Below, one piece after another: positions 9,502 through 18,757 of a stretch of DNA of 64,000 nucleotides. Each line of letters starts with the position of its first letter. The first letter of the stretch is position 1. The notes under the pieces are model-generated. The model saw only the letters and a program-made list of their open reading frames with translations, ran no database searches and was not told the origin of the DNA. The position numbers and the translations under genes were made by a program. Source of the stretch: Thermoactinomyces vulgaris (lineage in GTDB: Bacteria > Bacillota > Bacilli > Thermoactinomycetales > Thermoactinomycetaceae). Location: NCBI RefSeq assembly GCF_003688725.1, contig NZ_REFP01000008.1, forward strand, positions 1 through 64,000, given 5' to 3'.

Positions 9502-10917
9502 ATGAACCAAGTGGCATGGCAGGAAGAAGTGTTGAAACGGAAAGATGAATTGTTAGCGGAATTAAAAAGCTTATTGTCCATTGAAAGTGTTTTGGATGAA
9601 TCCACGGCTTCCGCCCGGGCTCCGTTTGGGGAAAAAGTGGCGGAAGCACTTCATTATATGTTGGAATTGGGCAAAAAGGACGGCTTTCAAACCAAAAATG
9701 TGGACGGTTATGCCGGGCATATTGAATACGGCGATGGGGAGGAGATTATCGGAATTTTGTCCCATGTGGATGTGGTTCCGGCGGGAGATGGATGGACGAG
9801 TCCTCCGTTTCAACCCGAAATCCGCGATGGAAAATTGTATGCCCGTGGTGCCTTGGACGACAAGGGCCCGACCATGGCGGCTTATTTTGCTTTGAAGATC
9901 ATCAGGGATCTGGGGCTCAATTTGTCCAAAAGGATCCGGCTGATTGTGGGAGGGGACGAAGAGTCCCGTTGGCGCTGCATGGCTCATTATTTCGAGAAAG
10001 AAGAGATGCCGGTGATGGGATTCAGCCCGGATGCCGATTTTCCGATCATTGCGGCCGAGAAAGGCTTTTTGGATATCCAGGCGGTAAAATCCGGCCAAAA
10101 ACCGGCGAACAGGGATGGCGCATGGACATTGGAACGATTTGAATCCGGGGAACGCGTAAACATGGTTCCGGACGTGGCCACCGTCCGGCTGAGTGGAGAC
10201 GGGGATGTCTTCGCATTGAAAGAAAAGGTTCAAGACTATCTGCTTACCCGCAGGATTCAGGGATACGCCGAAGAAAGCAACGAGGGTGTCACCATTGTGA
10301 TGGAGGGGAAAGCCCATCATGGCATGGAACCGGACAAAGGAAAAAATGCGGCGTTGTTTATGGCCCGTTTCCTCGCGGAAGTTCCTTTGGATCCGGAAGG
10401 GGAAAATTATGTCCGCATGATCAATGATCTTTTTGTGGACAGTTTCTTCGGGGAGAAACTGGGCATTCAGGTGTCCGATGAATGGATGGGACCCCTTACC
10501 GTCAATGCCGGGGTTTTCCGCTTTGAAGCCGGGGAAAAACAAATGATCCGCATCAATATCCGCTATCCCAAAAACGGCGATGCCGGTCAGATTTTGCAAA
10601 CGGCAGAGAAAAAATTGGCCGAATACGGTTTCCAAATTCCGGAGGCCGACCATAAGCCGGTTCATTTTGTGGAACCGGATCACCCCTTGATCCGGACGCT
10701 GACGAAAGTCTATGAAGAACAAACCGGAGAAAAAGCGTGGATTCTCGCCATTGGAGGAGGAACGTATGCTAGGGTCCTGGACACCGGCGTTGCCTTTGGG
10801 CCGTTGTTCCCGGGCAGTGCCGAAACCGCACACCAGCGTGATGAATATATCGATGTGGATGAATTGCTGAAGGCCACTGCGATTTATGCCCAAGCCATTT
10901 ATGAATTGGCCAAATGA
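9502..10917 (+). CDS. pepV: Dipeptidase PepV (M20 family)
   Basis: PepV is a cytoplasmic zinc dipeptidase of the M20 family that removes N-terminal residues from dipeptides and some tripeptides. The catalytic motifs are in order: LSHVDVVPAGDGW (metal His and catalytic Asp), ARGALDDKGP (bridging Asp), GGDEESRW (catalytic and metal Glu), SPDADFPII, and a C-terminal His in SAETAHQRDEYI. The dimerisation lid lies between these. The chosen ATG at 9502 follows AGGAGG and makes the N-terminus match Bacillus YtjP (MNWQQEV). A second ATG at 9475, also with a good AAGGAG site, would add nine residues. The gene is monocistronic and ends in a bidirectional terminator. Confidence 0.93.
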   Translation: MNQVAWQEEVLKRKDELLAELKSLLSIESVLDESTASARAPFGEKVAEALHYMLELGKKDGFQTKNVDGYAGHIEYGDGEEIIGILSHVDVVPAGDGWTSPPFQPEIRDGKLYARGALDDKGPTMAAYFALKIIRDLGLNLSKRIRLIVGGDEESRWRCMAHYFEKEEMPVMGFSPDADFPIIAAEKGFLDIQAVKSGQKPANRDGAWTLERFESGERVNMVPDVATVRLSGDGDVFALKEKVQDYLLTRRIQGYAEESNEGVTIVMEGKAHHGMEPDKGKNAALFMARFLAEVPLDPEGENYVRMINDLFVDSFFGEKLGIQVSDEWMGPLTVNAGVFRFEAGEKQMIRINIRYPKNGDAGQILQTAEKKLAEYGFQIPEADHKPVHFVEPDHPLIRTLTKVYEEQTGEKAWILAIGGGTYARVLDTGVAFGPLFPGSAETAHQRDEYIDVDELLKATAIYAQAIYELAK

Positions 10918-10919
10918 TT

Positions 10920-10967
10920 GAAAACATCCCCTCACCCGGGTTGTCAGCCTGGGGAGGGGATGTTTTA
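10920..10967. terminator. Bidirectional terminator between convergent genes
   Basis: AAAACATCCCCTC and GAGGGGATGTTTT form a long hairpin with a smaller inner stem. It lies between pepV and the opposite-strand membrane protein gene, with A and T runs on both sides. Confidence 0.85.
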
Positions 10968-11609
10968 TTGCGAGTGAAAATGGAACATCTGATAAATGAA
11001 TGAATCGGGGGAAACATCCGCAGGCAAGGGACGTTCAATCATCACCGGAACTTGTTTCCGAAGCAACGTGCGATGAATCGCCTTGAATTGGCTGGCATCA
11101 TAAAGCGGTGAATTGTAACTGTTCAGGTTGTAGGCTGTTCCATCCTTAAAATGGATGTGATATTGAAGACGGAGTTTTTCTTTCATAAACGGAAGTTGTT
11201 CCGGCTTGTAGTCCAAAACCACGTGATTGATGTCTTGCCAGCGGTAAAAATGCATGTCTTCGATGCTGAAAAAGCGGCTGTAACCGAGACCTTGGGGAGT
11301 CACGAGCAAATAATTGTCAAAGCTTAAAATCACAAGCGGGCTGCTGACCAAATAGAAAAAAGCAAAAACAAAGAAACGCCTTTTTAATTTGGCGGGTTGG
11401 AACCGGTTTTTGAAAAAGGAAAAGATAAAACCGACAGAGATACATAAAAAGAAAAAGACAAACCCGTAGGCGACAGGGGTTCCCATTAAGTAAATCTGTT
11501 CCGGATCCCGATAATTCACTTGTTGCAAAAAGACAAACAAAATCCAAAACAAAACGGCAATCAGCAAACCGGACAATAACTTCAAGCATCCTTTGATATA
11601 TTTTTGCAA
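10965..11609 (-). CDS. Membrane protein of unknown function
   Basis: The 214-residue product is not recognised. It has three hydrophobic segments in the first 110 residues (about 8-30, 45-70 and 80-100). A soluble beta-rich C-terminal part follows and includes the stretch YSRFFSIEDMHFYRWQDI. That layout resembles membrane proteins with a bacterial PH-like domain, but I cannot confirm it. The TTG start at 11609 is chosen because GGAGG lies 10 bases ahead. The frame is open further upstream into the desulfurase gene, but no better start is seen there. It lies 19 bases after the cysteine desulfurase on the same strand and is probably co-transcribed. Confidence 0.65.
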   Translation of the reverse strand: MQKYIKGCLKLLSGLLIAVLFWILFVFLQQVNYRDPEQIYLMGTPVAYGFVFFFLCISVGFIFSFFKNRFQPAKLKRRFFVFAFFYLVSSPLVILSFDNYLLVTPQGLGYSRFFSIEDMHFYRWQDINHVVLDYKPEQLPFMKEKLRLQYHIHFKDGTAYNLNSYNSPLYDASQFKAIHRTLLRKQVPVMIERPLPADVSPDSFIYQMFHFHSQ

Positions 11610-11628
11610 TGGAAACAGCCTCCAAGTA

Positions 11629-12789
11629 TTAAGGTTTGTTTCGCAAGAAGGATCGCAAGTCTTCAAGAATTTCTTTTAAATGATCCACCAGTTGATGGAT
11701 ATCCGACTCGGTGGTTTCCCTGCCAAAGGTGATGCGAAGGCTTTGATAGGCTTGTTCTTCACTTTTGCCCATGGCCATCAGGACATGGGAAGGGGCATGT
11801 TTCCCTGCACTGCAAGCGGAACCGCTGGAAACAAAAATTTGTTTGCGGTTGAGTTCCAACAAAACGGCTTGTCCCTCGACCCCGTGAAAACTGAGATTCA
11901 GATTGTTGGGTAACCGGTTGCTTGGATGGCCGTTTAAATCCACTTGGCCGATTTCCTTTTGGATCCGCTTCAGGCACAGATCGCGCAACCGGGTCAACCG
12001 TTGCCGTTCTTGTTCCAATTCTTGGCTCATCAGATAAGCGGCTGCTCCGAGACCGATGATTCCGGGCGTGTTTTGGGTCGCGGGACGCAGGCCTCTTTCT
12101 TGGCCCCCGCCAAAGAGAACCGGTTCAATCCGGATTCCTTTTTTGATATACAAAGCGCCGATTCCTTTGGGACCGTAAATTTTGTGCCCGCTGACGGAAA
12201 GAAGGTCCACGCCCAGTTCCTGAACGGAAAAGGGGATTTTGCCGTAAAATTGCACCGCGTCGGTATGAAACAAAACCGGTGTGTCGCGAAGGAGCCGGCC
12301 AATTTCTTTGATCGGTTGCAGCGTTCCCACTTCATTGTTGGCGGCCATGACACTGACCAGAATGGTTTGCTCCGTCAGGGCATCTTTGACTTGTTCCACA
12401 GAAATTCGGCCGTATGGATCGACCGGCAGGTAAGTGACCTCAAACCCTTCTTTCTCCAATTGTTTGCATGCTTCCAGGACCGAAGGGTGCTCGATGGATG
12501 TCGTAATCACATGATTTCCCCGGTTCCGGTGTTTTCTGGCCGCTCCCAGGATGGCCAGGTTATTGGCTTCGGTGCCGCTTCCGGTAAAGATGATTTCCCG
12601 CGGGGATGAAGCGCCCAGCGAGTCAGCCACCTGTTTTCTTGCCAACTCGATCGCATCCCGGCTTCGTTGTCCGAAATCATGGATGCTGCCGGCATTGGCA
12701 TATTCTTTTTGGAAGAAAGGAAGAAGGATTTCCATGACCTCCGGCCGTACGGGACTGGTGGCCCCATAATCCAAATAAATGGGTTTCAT
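11629..12789 (-). CDS. nifS: Cysteine desulfurase, NifS/IscS family, NAD-linked
   Basis: The 386-residue PLP enzyme takes sulfur from cysteine for Fe-S cluster assembly. The PLP lysine is Lys203 in SVSGHKIYGPKG. His101 (IEHPS) and Asp177 (FHTDAVQ) make up the rest of the cofactor site, and the catalytic Cys326 lies in SSGSACSAG. The gene is divergent from nadB-nadC-nadA. In Bacillus a NifS in that position supplies the [4Fe-4S] cluster of quinolinate synthase NadA, so the same role is inferred here. The nadR/niaR repressor gene that usually accompanies it is not present. The window's mnmA could also draw sulfur from this enzyme. Confidence 0.92.
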   Translation of the reverse strand: MKPIYLDYGATSPVRPEVMEILLPFFQKEYANAGSIHDFGQRSRDAIELARKQVADSLGASSPREIIFTGSGTEANNLAILGAARKHRNRGNHVITTSIEHPSVLEACKQLEKEGFEVTYLPVDPYGRISVEQVKDALTEQTILVSVMAANNEVGTLQPIKEIGRLLRDTPVLFHTDAVQFYGKIPFSVQELGVDLLSVSGHKIYGPKGIGALYIKKGIRIEPVLFGGGQERGLRPATQNTPGIIGLGAAAYLMSQELEQERQRLTRLRDLCLKRIQKEIGQVDLNGHPSNRLPNNLNLSFHGVEGQAVLLELNRKQIFVSSGSACSAGKHAPSHVLMAMGKSEEQAYQSLRITFGRETTESDIHQLVDHLKEILEDLRSFLRNKP

Positions 12790-12899
12790 CGATTAAACCT
12801 CCGCATTTGTAAAGCTTTCTCCACCTATTATAGCGAAAAAAAAGAACGACAGACCTTTTTTCGTGAAGTGTTCAAAACATAAAAAGAAAAAATTTGCTA

Positions 12900-12927
12900 T
12901 TGACATTCCTTTCGTTATTGAGAAAAT
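12900..12927 (+). promoter_or_regulatory. Probable promoter of nadBCA
   Basis: TTGACA (12900-12905) is a perfect -35 element. A weak -10 match, GAAAAT (12922-12927), follows after 16 bases, about 40 bases ahead of nadB. No clear NiaR operator could be read in the divergent nifS-nadB gap. Confidence 0.45.
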
Positions 12928-12969
12928 GAATATGAACAAATTGTTAACGTTTTTTGAAAGGACCTTATC

Positions 12970-14508
12970 ATGATGAGACAAGTCACTACCGATTATATTG
13001 TCGTAGGGAGCGGGATTTCCGGTTTAATGACAGCGCTTTTCTTATCCGAAACCGGAGAAGTGAAGGTTTTGACCAAAGCATGTGAAGATGAGAGCAATTC
13101 TTACCGGGCCCAAGGCGGGATTGCCGCGGCCGTCGGCGTTGCAGACTCTCCCAACCTGCATTGGCAGGACACATTGCGGGCGGGAGTGGATTTGTGTGAT
13201 GAGGATACCGTGCGTTTGATGGTGAAGATGGCTCCCGACACGATCCGGTTGCTGGCAGATTGGGGAACGCCTTTTGATAAAAAGGGGAATACCTATTTGC
13301 TGGCCAAAGAAGGTGCCCACTCGGCTTCCCGGATTTTGCGGGTGCACGGGGATTCAACCGGAGCCGGGATCACTTCCACCTTACTGCGGCAAGCCAAGCG
13401 GCGAAAATCCATTCATATGCAAACGCATACAATGGTGGCCGATTTGTTGGTGGAAAACGAAACTTGCCGCGGAGTGATTGCACTGGATACCGGTCGGGAG
13501 CCGACGTGTTATCTGGCACGGAAAGGGGTGGTCTTGGCGACGGGAGGATGCGGTCAGGTCTTTAAGTATACGACCAATGACCTGGTGACCACCGGTGACG
13601 GTTTTGCAATGGCACATCGTGCCAACGTGCAATTGACGGACATGGAGTTTATTCAGTTTCATCCGACTGCACTGGCCGTCGATCAAAACCCGATGTTTCT
13701 CATTTCGGAAGCCGTGCGGGGCGAAGGCGCCGTTTTGGTGACGGAATCGGGAGACCGGTTCATGGAACGGTATCACGAATTAAAAGATCTGGCTCCCCGG
13801 GATGTGGTGTCCAGGGCCATCTACACCGAAATGCAGCAAGGGAACCAAGTGTATTTGGATGCAAGACATTTGAAAGGGAAATTTGCCCACCGGTTTCCTG
13901 CCATTTACAAGAAATGCCGCAAAGCCGGGATTGATCCGGAACGTGAATGGATTCCCGTCCGGCCGGCCGCGCACTTTATCATGGGAGGAATCAAAACCGA
14001 TTCTTATGGACGGACTTCCCTCCCGCGGCTGTTTGCATGTGGGGAAGTGGCTTGCACGGGTGTCCACGGTGCCAACCGTCTGGCGAGCAATTCTTTGCTG
14101 GAAGGAACGGTTTTTGCGCAACGGGTGGCGGAAAAGCTGTCGTCTTATGAAGAGCAGTCCACAACGATGCAACTTCCTTCGCAATTTCCTCGTTTGTGCC
14201 AAGATAAACAAACGGAAGAAAAAATCAAAAAGGAAATCCGGCAGATCATGTGGGATCACGCAGGCATTGTCCGCACATCGGAAGGATTGGCTGAAGGGCT
14301 TTCCAAGCTGAAACGGTTGCAGGATTCGGGACGCGTTCTGCCGGGGATGTTTGAGTTGAGAAATATGTTAACGACTGCACAATTGGTGATGAAAGCTGCA
14401 CGATGGCGCGAGGAGAGCAGAGGGGGGCATTACCGTCGTGATTTCCCGCAAACCATTCCTGAATGGGCGGAAAAACACAAAGTGATCCAAGGGGGGATTT
14501 CATCGTGA
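12970..14508 (+). CDS. nadB: L-aspartate oxidase NadB
   Basis: NadB oxidises L-aspartate to iminoaspartate, the first step of bacterial NAD synthesis, using FAD. The 512-residue length is normal. The FAD-binding motif VVGSGISGL is at residues 11-19. Family motifs follow: SYRAQGGIAAAVG near 45, HGDSTGAGIT near 126, and GVHGANRLASNSLLEG near 365. The C-terminal helical domain is complete. The start is ATG 12970 or the next codon, after GAAAGGA. It is the first gene of nadB-nadC-nadA, and its stop TGA overlaps the nadC start. Confidence 0.97.
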   Translation: MMRQVTTDYIVVGSGISGLMTALFLSETGEVKVLTKACEDESNSYRAQGGIAAAVGVADSPNLHWQDTLRAGVDLCDEDTVRLMVKMAPDTIRLLADWGTPFDKKGNTYLLAKEGAHSASRILRVHGDSTGAGITSTLLRQAKRRKSIHMQTHTMVADLLVENETCRGVIALDTGREPTCYLARKGVVLATGGCGQVFKYTTNDLVTTGDGFAMAHRANVQLTDMEFIQFHPTALAVDQNPMFLISEAVRGEGAVLVTESGDRFMERYHELKDLAPRDVVSRAIYTEMQQGNQVYLDARHLKGKFAHRFPAIYKKCRKAGIDPEREWIPVRPAAHFIMGGIKTDSYGRTSLPRLFACGEVACTGVHGANRLASNSLLEGTVFAQRVAEKLSSYEEQSTTMQLPSQFPRLCQDKQTEEKIKKEIRQIMWDHAGIVRTSEGLAEGLSKLKRLQDSGRVLPGMFELRNMLTTAQLVMKAARWREESRGGHYRRDFPQTIPEWAEKHKVIQGGISS

Positions 14509-15350
14509 ATTGGATAGCATTAAAGCAATGGATTCGTGAAGTATTGAACGAAGACATCGGTGCCGGCGATCTCACGACGGAAGCGCTGGTGCCGGCGGAT
14601 CATCAAAGTTCTTGTTTGTTTATTGCCAAGCAAGACGGGGTGATTGCCGGTTTGCCGGTGGCGGAAGCCGTGTACCGGGAGTTGGATCCCGAAATAAGGT
14701 GGGAATGGCTGGTCCGGGAAGGGGACCGGGTGAAAAAAGGAACGGCGATTGCCCGGATCACCGGACCGACCCGAGCCATCTTGACGGGGGAAAGGGTAGC
14801 GCTGAACCTTTTGCAACGGATGTCAGGCATTGCCACGATGACCCGGCAGTTGGTGGACCGGTTGGAAGGGCTTTCGTGCCAGGTGTTGGACACAAGGAAA
14901 ACGACACCGGGGTTGCGGCAGTTGGAGAAGTATGCCGTCCGTGTCGGCGGCGGCACCAATCACCGGTTTGGATTAAGCCACGGCGTGATGATTAAAGACA
15001 ATCACATTGCGATGGCGGGGAGTCTGGCGGCGGCGATTGAACGGGCCCGCAAACATGTCGGGCACATGGTGAAAATTGAAGTGGAAGCGGATACCTTGGA
15101 ACAAGTGAAAGAAATTTTAAAGCATGATGTGGATGCGATTTTGCTGGACAATATGGATCTTGACACACTGCGGGAAGCCGTTCGTTTGATCGACGGCCGG
15201 GTATGGACCGAGGCATCCGGAGGGATCACACCGGAAACGATCCGCCCGATTGCGGAGACCGGGGTGGATGCGGTATCGCTCGGTTGGCTGACGCATTCGG
15301 TTTCCGCTCTTGATATCAGTTTGGATTTTGGGGAGGAGGCATCTCGATGA
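14505..15350 (+). CDS. nadC: Nicotinate-nucleotide pyrophosphorylase NadC
   Basis: NadC (quinolinate phosphoribosyltransferase) makes nicotinate mononucleotide from quinolinate and PRPP. The 281-residue length is typical. Family motifs include EDIGAGDLTTEAL near residue 14, LDTRKTTPGLRQLEKYAV near 131, and LLDNMD near 210 with the EASGGI loop near 240. The chosen GTG at 14505 overlaps the nadB stop in a GTGA junction and has GGGGGGA upstream. An in-frame ATG 42 bases earlier would fall inside nadB. Confidence 0.97.
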   Translation: MNWIALKQWIREVLNEDIGAGDLTTEALVPADHQSSCLFIAKQDGVIAGLPVAEAVYRELDPEIRWEWLVREGDRVKKGTAIARITGPTRAILTGERVALNLLQRMSGIATMTRQLVDRLEGLSCQVLDTRKTTPGLRQLEKYAVRVGGGTNHRFGLSHGVMIKDNHIAMAGSLAAAIERARKHVGHMVKIEVEADTLEQVKEILKHDVDAILLDNMDLDTLREAVRLIDGRVWTEASGGITPETIRPIAETGVDAVSLGWLTHSVSALDISLDFGEEASR

Positions 15351-16453
15351 TGGATACCATGTTGAATTACTTGGATCAAGATTTGCCGGAGGTTTACCGT
15401 TCCATGTCCGGGCAGGAGCTGGACGAACGGATTCAAAAGGCAAAAAAAGCACTGGGGGACGATTTGGTGATCCTCGGCCATCACTACCAGCGGGATGATG
15501 TGATTCAATATGCCGATTTCCGCGGGGATTCCTTGCAATTGGCCAAGACGGGAGCGAAGCAGAAGAACGCCAAATATATCGTGTTTTGCGGGGTGCATTT
15601 TATGGCTGAGACGGCCGATACGTTGGCGTCCCCGGGGCAAACCGTGATTTTGCCGGACCTGCGCGCCGGTTGTTCCATGGCGGATATGGCGGACATTGAA
15701 GAAGTGGAAGAAGCTTGGGAAGTTTTGCAGGAAACATTTCAAGACACGGTGATTCCGGTCACTTATGTCAATTCCACGGCTGCGATCAAGGCTTTTGTCG
15801 GAAAGCACGGCGGAACCACCTGTACGTCTTCCAATGCGAAGCAGGTGTTAGACTGGGCATTCCGCCAAAAGAAGCGCGTGTTTTTCCTCCCCGATCAACA
15901 CCTGGGGCGCAACACCGCTTATGATCAATTGGGCATTCCCTTGGAAGAAATGGTGGTTTGGAATCCTGCAGACGGAAAGTTTGAGGAGCAAAAAGGGCCG
16001 TTGGATCGGGTGCGCATGATCTTATGGAAAGGATATTGTTCCGTGCATCAAAAGTTCACTCCTGAACAAGTGCACCGCATTCGCAAGCGGGATCCGGAAA
16101 TGAAAGTGATCGTCCATCCGGAATGTTCTTTTGATGTGGTGCAATTGGCCGATGATTCCGGTTCGACCAGCTATATCATCAAAGTGATCGAAGAAGCGCC
16201 GGCCGGAAGCCGCTGGGCCATCGGCACCGAAGTCAATTTGGTGCAACGGCTGGCCCAGGAACATCCCGACAAGCATATTGAACTGCTAAGCACGACGATG
16301 TGTCCCTGTCTGACCATGAACCGGATTGACCGCCCCCATTTATTATGGGCGCTGGAAAGTATCCTGGAGGGAAACCCGATTCATGTCATCAAAGTGGATG
16401 AGGAAACCAAACATTGGTCCAAGGTCGCGTTGGACCGGATGTTGACTGTTTGA
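15347..16453 (+). CDS. nadA: Quinolinate synthase NadA
   Basis: NadA condenses iminoaspartate with dihydroxyacetone phosphate to give quinolinate and needs an oxygen-sensitive [4Fe-4S] cluster. At 368 residues it has the same length as the Bacillus enzyme. Likely cluster cysteines are Cys109 (LRAGCSMAD), Cys231 (KGYCSVH) and Cys319 or Cys321 (TTMCPCLTMN). The substrate motifs GHHYQRDD near residue 44 and HPECSFDV near 257 are intact. Its ATG overlaps the nadC stop by four bases. It is the last gene of the operon and is followed by a terminator. Confidence 0.97.
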   Translation: MMDTMLNYLDQDLPEVYRSMSGQELDERIQKAKKALGDDLVILGHHYQRDDVIQYADFRGDSLQLAKTGAKQKNAKYIVFCGVHFMAETADTLASPGQTVILPDLRAGCSMADMADIEEVEEAWEVLQETFQDTVIPVTYVNSTAAIKAFVGKHGGTTCTSSNAKQVLDWAFRQKKRVFFLPDQHLGRNTAYDQLGIPLEEMVVWNPADGKFEEQKGPLDRVRMILWKGYCSVHQKFTPEQVHRIRKRDPEMKVIVHPECSFDVVQLADDSGSTSYIIKVIEEAPAGSRWAIGTEVNLVQRLAQEHPDKHIELLSTTMCPCLTMNRIDRPHLLWALESILEGNPIHVIKVDEETKHWSKVALDRMLTV

Positions 16454-16456
16454 TAA

Positions 16457-16495
16457 AAAAAGGAAGGAGAAACCAATGTTTCTCCTTCCTTTTTA
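16457..16495. terminator. Bidirectional terminator after nadA
   Basis: AAAAGGAAGGAGAAAC and GTTTCTCCTTCCTTTT form a near-perfect hairpin with A and T runs on its flanks. It serves nadBCA and, on the other strand, the L,D-transpeptidase gene that ends at 16493. Confidence 0.92.
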
Positions 16496-17626
16496 TTGGG
16501 CAACACTGTGATGTATAAATCCGGTGCGCCCGTCTTTTAATTGGATGATGTGCCAATCACCGTTGTTTCCGATTTTTTTCAGTTCCGTTCCTTGAGCCAC
16601 TCGCATGATAATGGTTGCATTTTCTGAAGGGGAATTACGAATGTTGGCAAGAAAGACCGTTACTTTGATCGTTTGGGCATCGGGTGTTTTGGCTTCTGTT
16701 TTTTCGGCGACACTTTTATGGACGTATGCGGTGTAACCGCTGGATAACCGGACCCGGTACCATTCCGCATTTTCTCCGGTCAGCACAAGTTGGGTGCCTT
16801 TGTTTACTTTTTGCACAATCGGAGCGGACAAAGACGGATTGGACCGGATGTTGGTCACGGAACCGGTGACTTTGATGGAACCGGTGGCATCGGTAAAGTT
16901 ATTCTGATTGGAAGAACCGGTGTTTTTCGTCACGGTAGATGAATGGATAAACCCGGTTTTGCCGCCCGGTGTTTTGATTTGATACCAATCCTTGACAAAG
17001 CCGGTCATTTCCAGAACCGTCCCTGTTTCAGCCTGTTCCGTGACAAAGGCTCCCAGTGAAGGGCCTGTCCGGATATTGGCCAGGTTGACCGTCACTTTCA
17101 ATTGGCCGCTTGTCGGTTGAACGGCAAAGGAAGGATCTCCGGCCCATTTCCCCGTCGATTTTCCGCTGTGAATCCACACGGGGGTGCCTTCAGGGACGAT
17201 TTTGTACAATTCATTCACATCTTCATTTTTCATCCGTACACATCCGCTCGAAGCGTGGCTTCCGATGCTTTCCGGTTGATTGGTCCCGTGAATGCCGTAA
17301 GTACGTCCATTGTCTTCATTGACACTGATTCCCATCCATTTATCTCCCAACGGGTTCTTCGGGTCTCCTCCCGGGATGTTTTTCCAGCCGGGTTTGTTGA
17401 TCTTGACCACCATGGTGAATGTTCCTTCGGGAGTCAATTCTTTCGTGCGGCCGGTCGCCACCCGGTATGTTTTTTCCAAGGTACCGTCTTTATATAAATA
17501 GAGTGTGTTCGTGGATTTATTGACCTCGATTTGGTAATTGGCCGCAGCGCCTGCGGTTCCAAAGTAAAAACCGAAGACCAGAACGATGGCCAAAATGGAT
17601 GAGAAAATCCATTTTATATGTTTCAA
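16493..17626 (-). CDS. Secreted L,D-transpeptidase with three SH3b repeats
   Basis: The 377-residue protein has a signal peptide (about residues 1-28, cleaved near AGAAA). A YkuD-type L,D-transpeptidase domain follows at 30-160. The catalytic signature is complete: His113 in YGIHGTNQ and Cys129 in SSGCVRM. Three bacterial SH3-like wall-binding repeats then follow at about 173-235, 245-308 and 318-377, each with the core V-x-x-x-LANIR/TNIR-S-P-S. Such enzymes form 3-3 crosslinks or attach proteins to peptidoglycan outside the cell. A close paralogue lies next to it, so the pair arose by tandem duplication. A good ribosome site is present. Confidence 0.92.
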   Translation of the reverse strand: MKHIKWIFSSILAIVLVFGFYFGTAGAAANYQIEVNKSTNTLYLYKDGTLEKTYRVATGRTKELTPEGTFTMVVKINKPGWKNIPGGDPKNPLGDKWMGISVNEDNGRTYGIHGTNQPESIGSHASSGCVRMKNEDVNELYKIVPEGTPVWIHSGKSTGKWAGDPSFAVQPTSGQLKVTVNLANIRTGPSLGAFVTEQAETGTVLEMTGFVKDWYQIKTPGGKTGFIHSSTVTKNTGSSNQNNFTDATGSIKVTGSVTNIRSNPSLSAPIVQKVNKGTQLVLTGENAEWYRVRLSSGYTAYVHKSVAEKTEAKTPDAQTIKVTVFLANIRNSPSENATIIMRVAQGTELKKIGNNGDWHIIQLKDGRTGFIHHSVAQ

Positions 17627-17807
17627 CGCTTCTTTTCCCTCCTACATGTTATTGTGAAAGCAGCAGGAGTTTAACCGGAATGAAGCCCGATCGGATCATG
17701 CAATCGTTTCCCCCTCCTTGCTTGCGAATCATCAACTGAAATTAACTATACCGGAAAAATTGGGGGAGAGAGCAGGAGGAATTTTACCATTATTTGAATT
17801 TCGCGCA

Positions 17808-17831
17808 GAAAAAATGCCTCGTCAGAGGCAT
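17808..17831 (-). terminator. Terminator of the second L,D-transpeptidase gene
   Basis: Read on the minus strand, ATGCCTCTGACGAGGCAT forms a hairpin followed by a run of T. It lies 12 bases past the stop codon. Confidence 0.85.
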
Positions 17832-17842
17832 GACACATCCGT

Positions 17843-18757
17843 TTACCGGCGGATGCAAATTTCGTGAATGTATGCGATCGATCCATCTTTCAGGCGCAGT
17901 TTGTAAAAATGCCCTTCTTTCCCGATGGCGGTCAAGACCATTCCTTTGGGAACGCGTTGAAGAATGGTTGCCGACAAAGAAGGCTGAGACCGGATATTGG
18001 CCAAAAAGACACCGACACGGATTGAATGTTGATTTCCGCCAGTGTTCCCTTGCACCCGGATATAGTTTTGATGGACATAAGCAGTGCGTCCGTCCGCCAG
18101 TTTCACTTGCACCCAATCCTTCGTTTTTCCCGTGGCCGAAAGACGGGCGCCTTTGTTTAATTTTCCGATGATCGCGGCGCTGAGGGAAGGGGCGGTCCGG
18201 ATATGAACGTGGTTGCCCGTAATGGTGGCGGTTTGTAAAACGGGTTGTCCGTTCTGTTTCCCTTGTGGTTTTTGATTGCTTTTGCCGCTGTGAATCCAAA
18301 CCGGTGTACCTGTCGGAACCAGCTTCGATAATTCGATGACGTCCTGGTTCCGCATGCGGATGCAGCCGTTGGAAACATATTTCCCGATCGACCCGGGTTG
18401 ATTGGTGCCGTGGATGCCGTAAGTTCTGCCCTGGTCCCCGTTCACGCGGAGACCCAGCCAGCGTTCGCCCAGCGGGTTTTTCGGATCTCCTCCCGGGATG
18501 CCTTTCCAGCCGGGTTTGTTGATTTTGATGACCACGGGAAACGTGCCTTCCGGGGTCAACCCCGGCTGACGCCCGGTAGCCACCGGATATACTTTTTTCA
18601 ATTGATTGCCTTGATACAGATAGAGACGGTTGGTGGCTTTGTTGACTTCTATTTTGTAACCGAAGGAAGCTGCATCAGAAACCGTCGGCCAAAATGAAAA
18701 AATGAGTGTGAAGGCAATGGTCGTGATCAAAAGAGAGGACCATTTGAAAAAACGCAA
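17843..18757 (-). CDS. Secreted L,D-transpeptidase with two SH3b repeats
   Basis: The 304-residue paralogue of the neighbouring enzyme has a signal peptide (about residues 1-30). A YkuD domain follows at 33-163 with catalytic His116 (YGIHGTNQ) and Cys132 (SNGCIRM), then two SH3-like repeats at about 173-235 and 240-304. The catalytic domains are very similar, and the main difference is one SH3 repeat fewer. It lies upstream of the other copy on the same strand but has its own terminator, so the two are probably separate transcripts. A role in spore or vegetative wall crosslinking cannot be told apart here. Confidence 0.92.
   Translation of the reverse strand: MRFFKWSSLLITTIAFTLIFSFWPTVSDAASFGYKIEVNKATNRLYLYQGNQLKKVYPVATGRQPGLTPEGTFPVVIKINKPGWKGIPGGDPKNPLGERWLGLRVNGDQGRTYGIHGTNQPGSIGKYVSNGCIRMRNQDVIELSKLVPTGTPVWIHSGKSNQKPQGKQNGQPVLQTATITGNHVHIRTAPSLSAAIIGKLNKGARLSATGKTKDWVQVKLADGRTAYVHQNYIRVQGNTGGNQHSIRVGVFLANIRSQPSLSATILQRVPKGMVLTAIGKEGHFYKLRLKDGSIAYIHEICIRR

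Noticed and set aside
9571-10935. Minus-strand open frame of 454 codons opposite pepV
   Set aside because: It is a shadow frame of a well-conserved peptidase. It has no start signal and a low-complexity, His/Phe-rich product.
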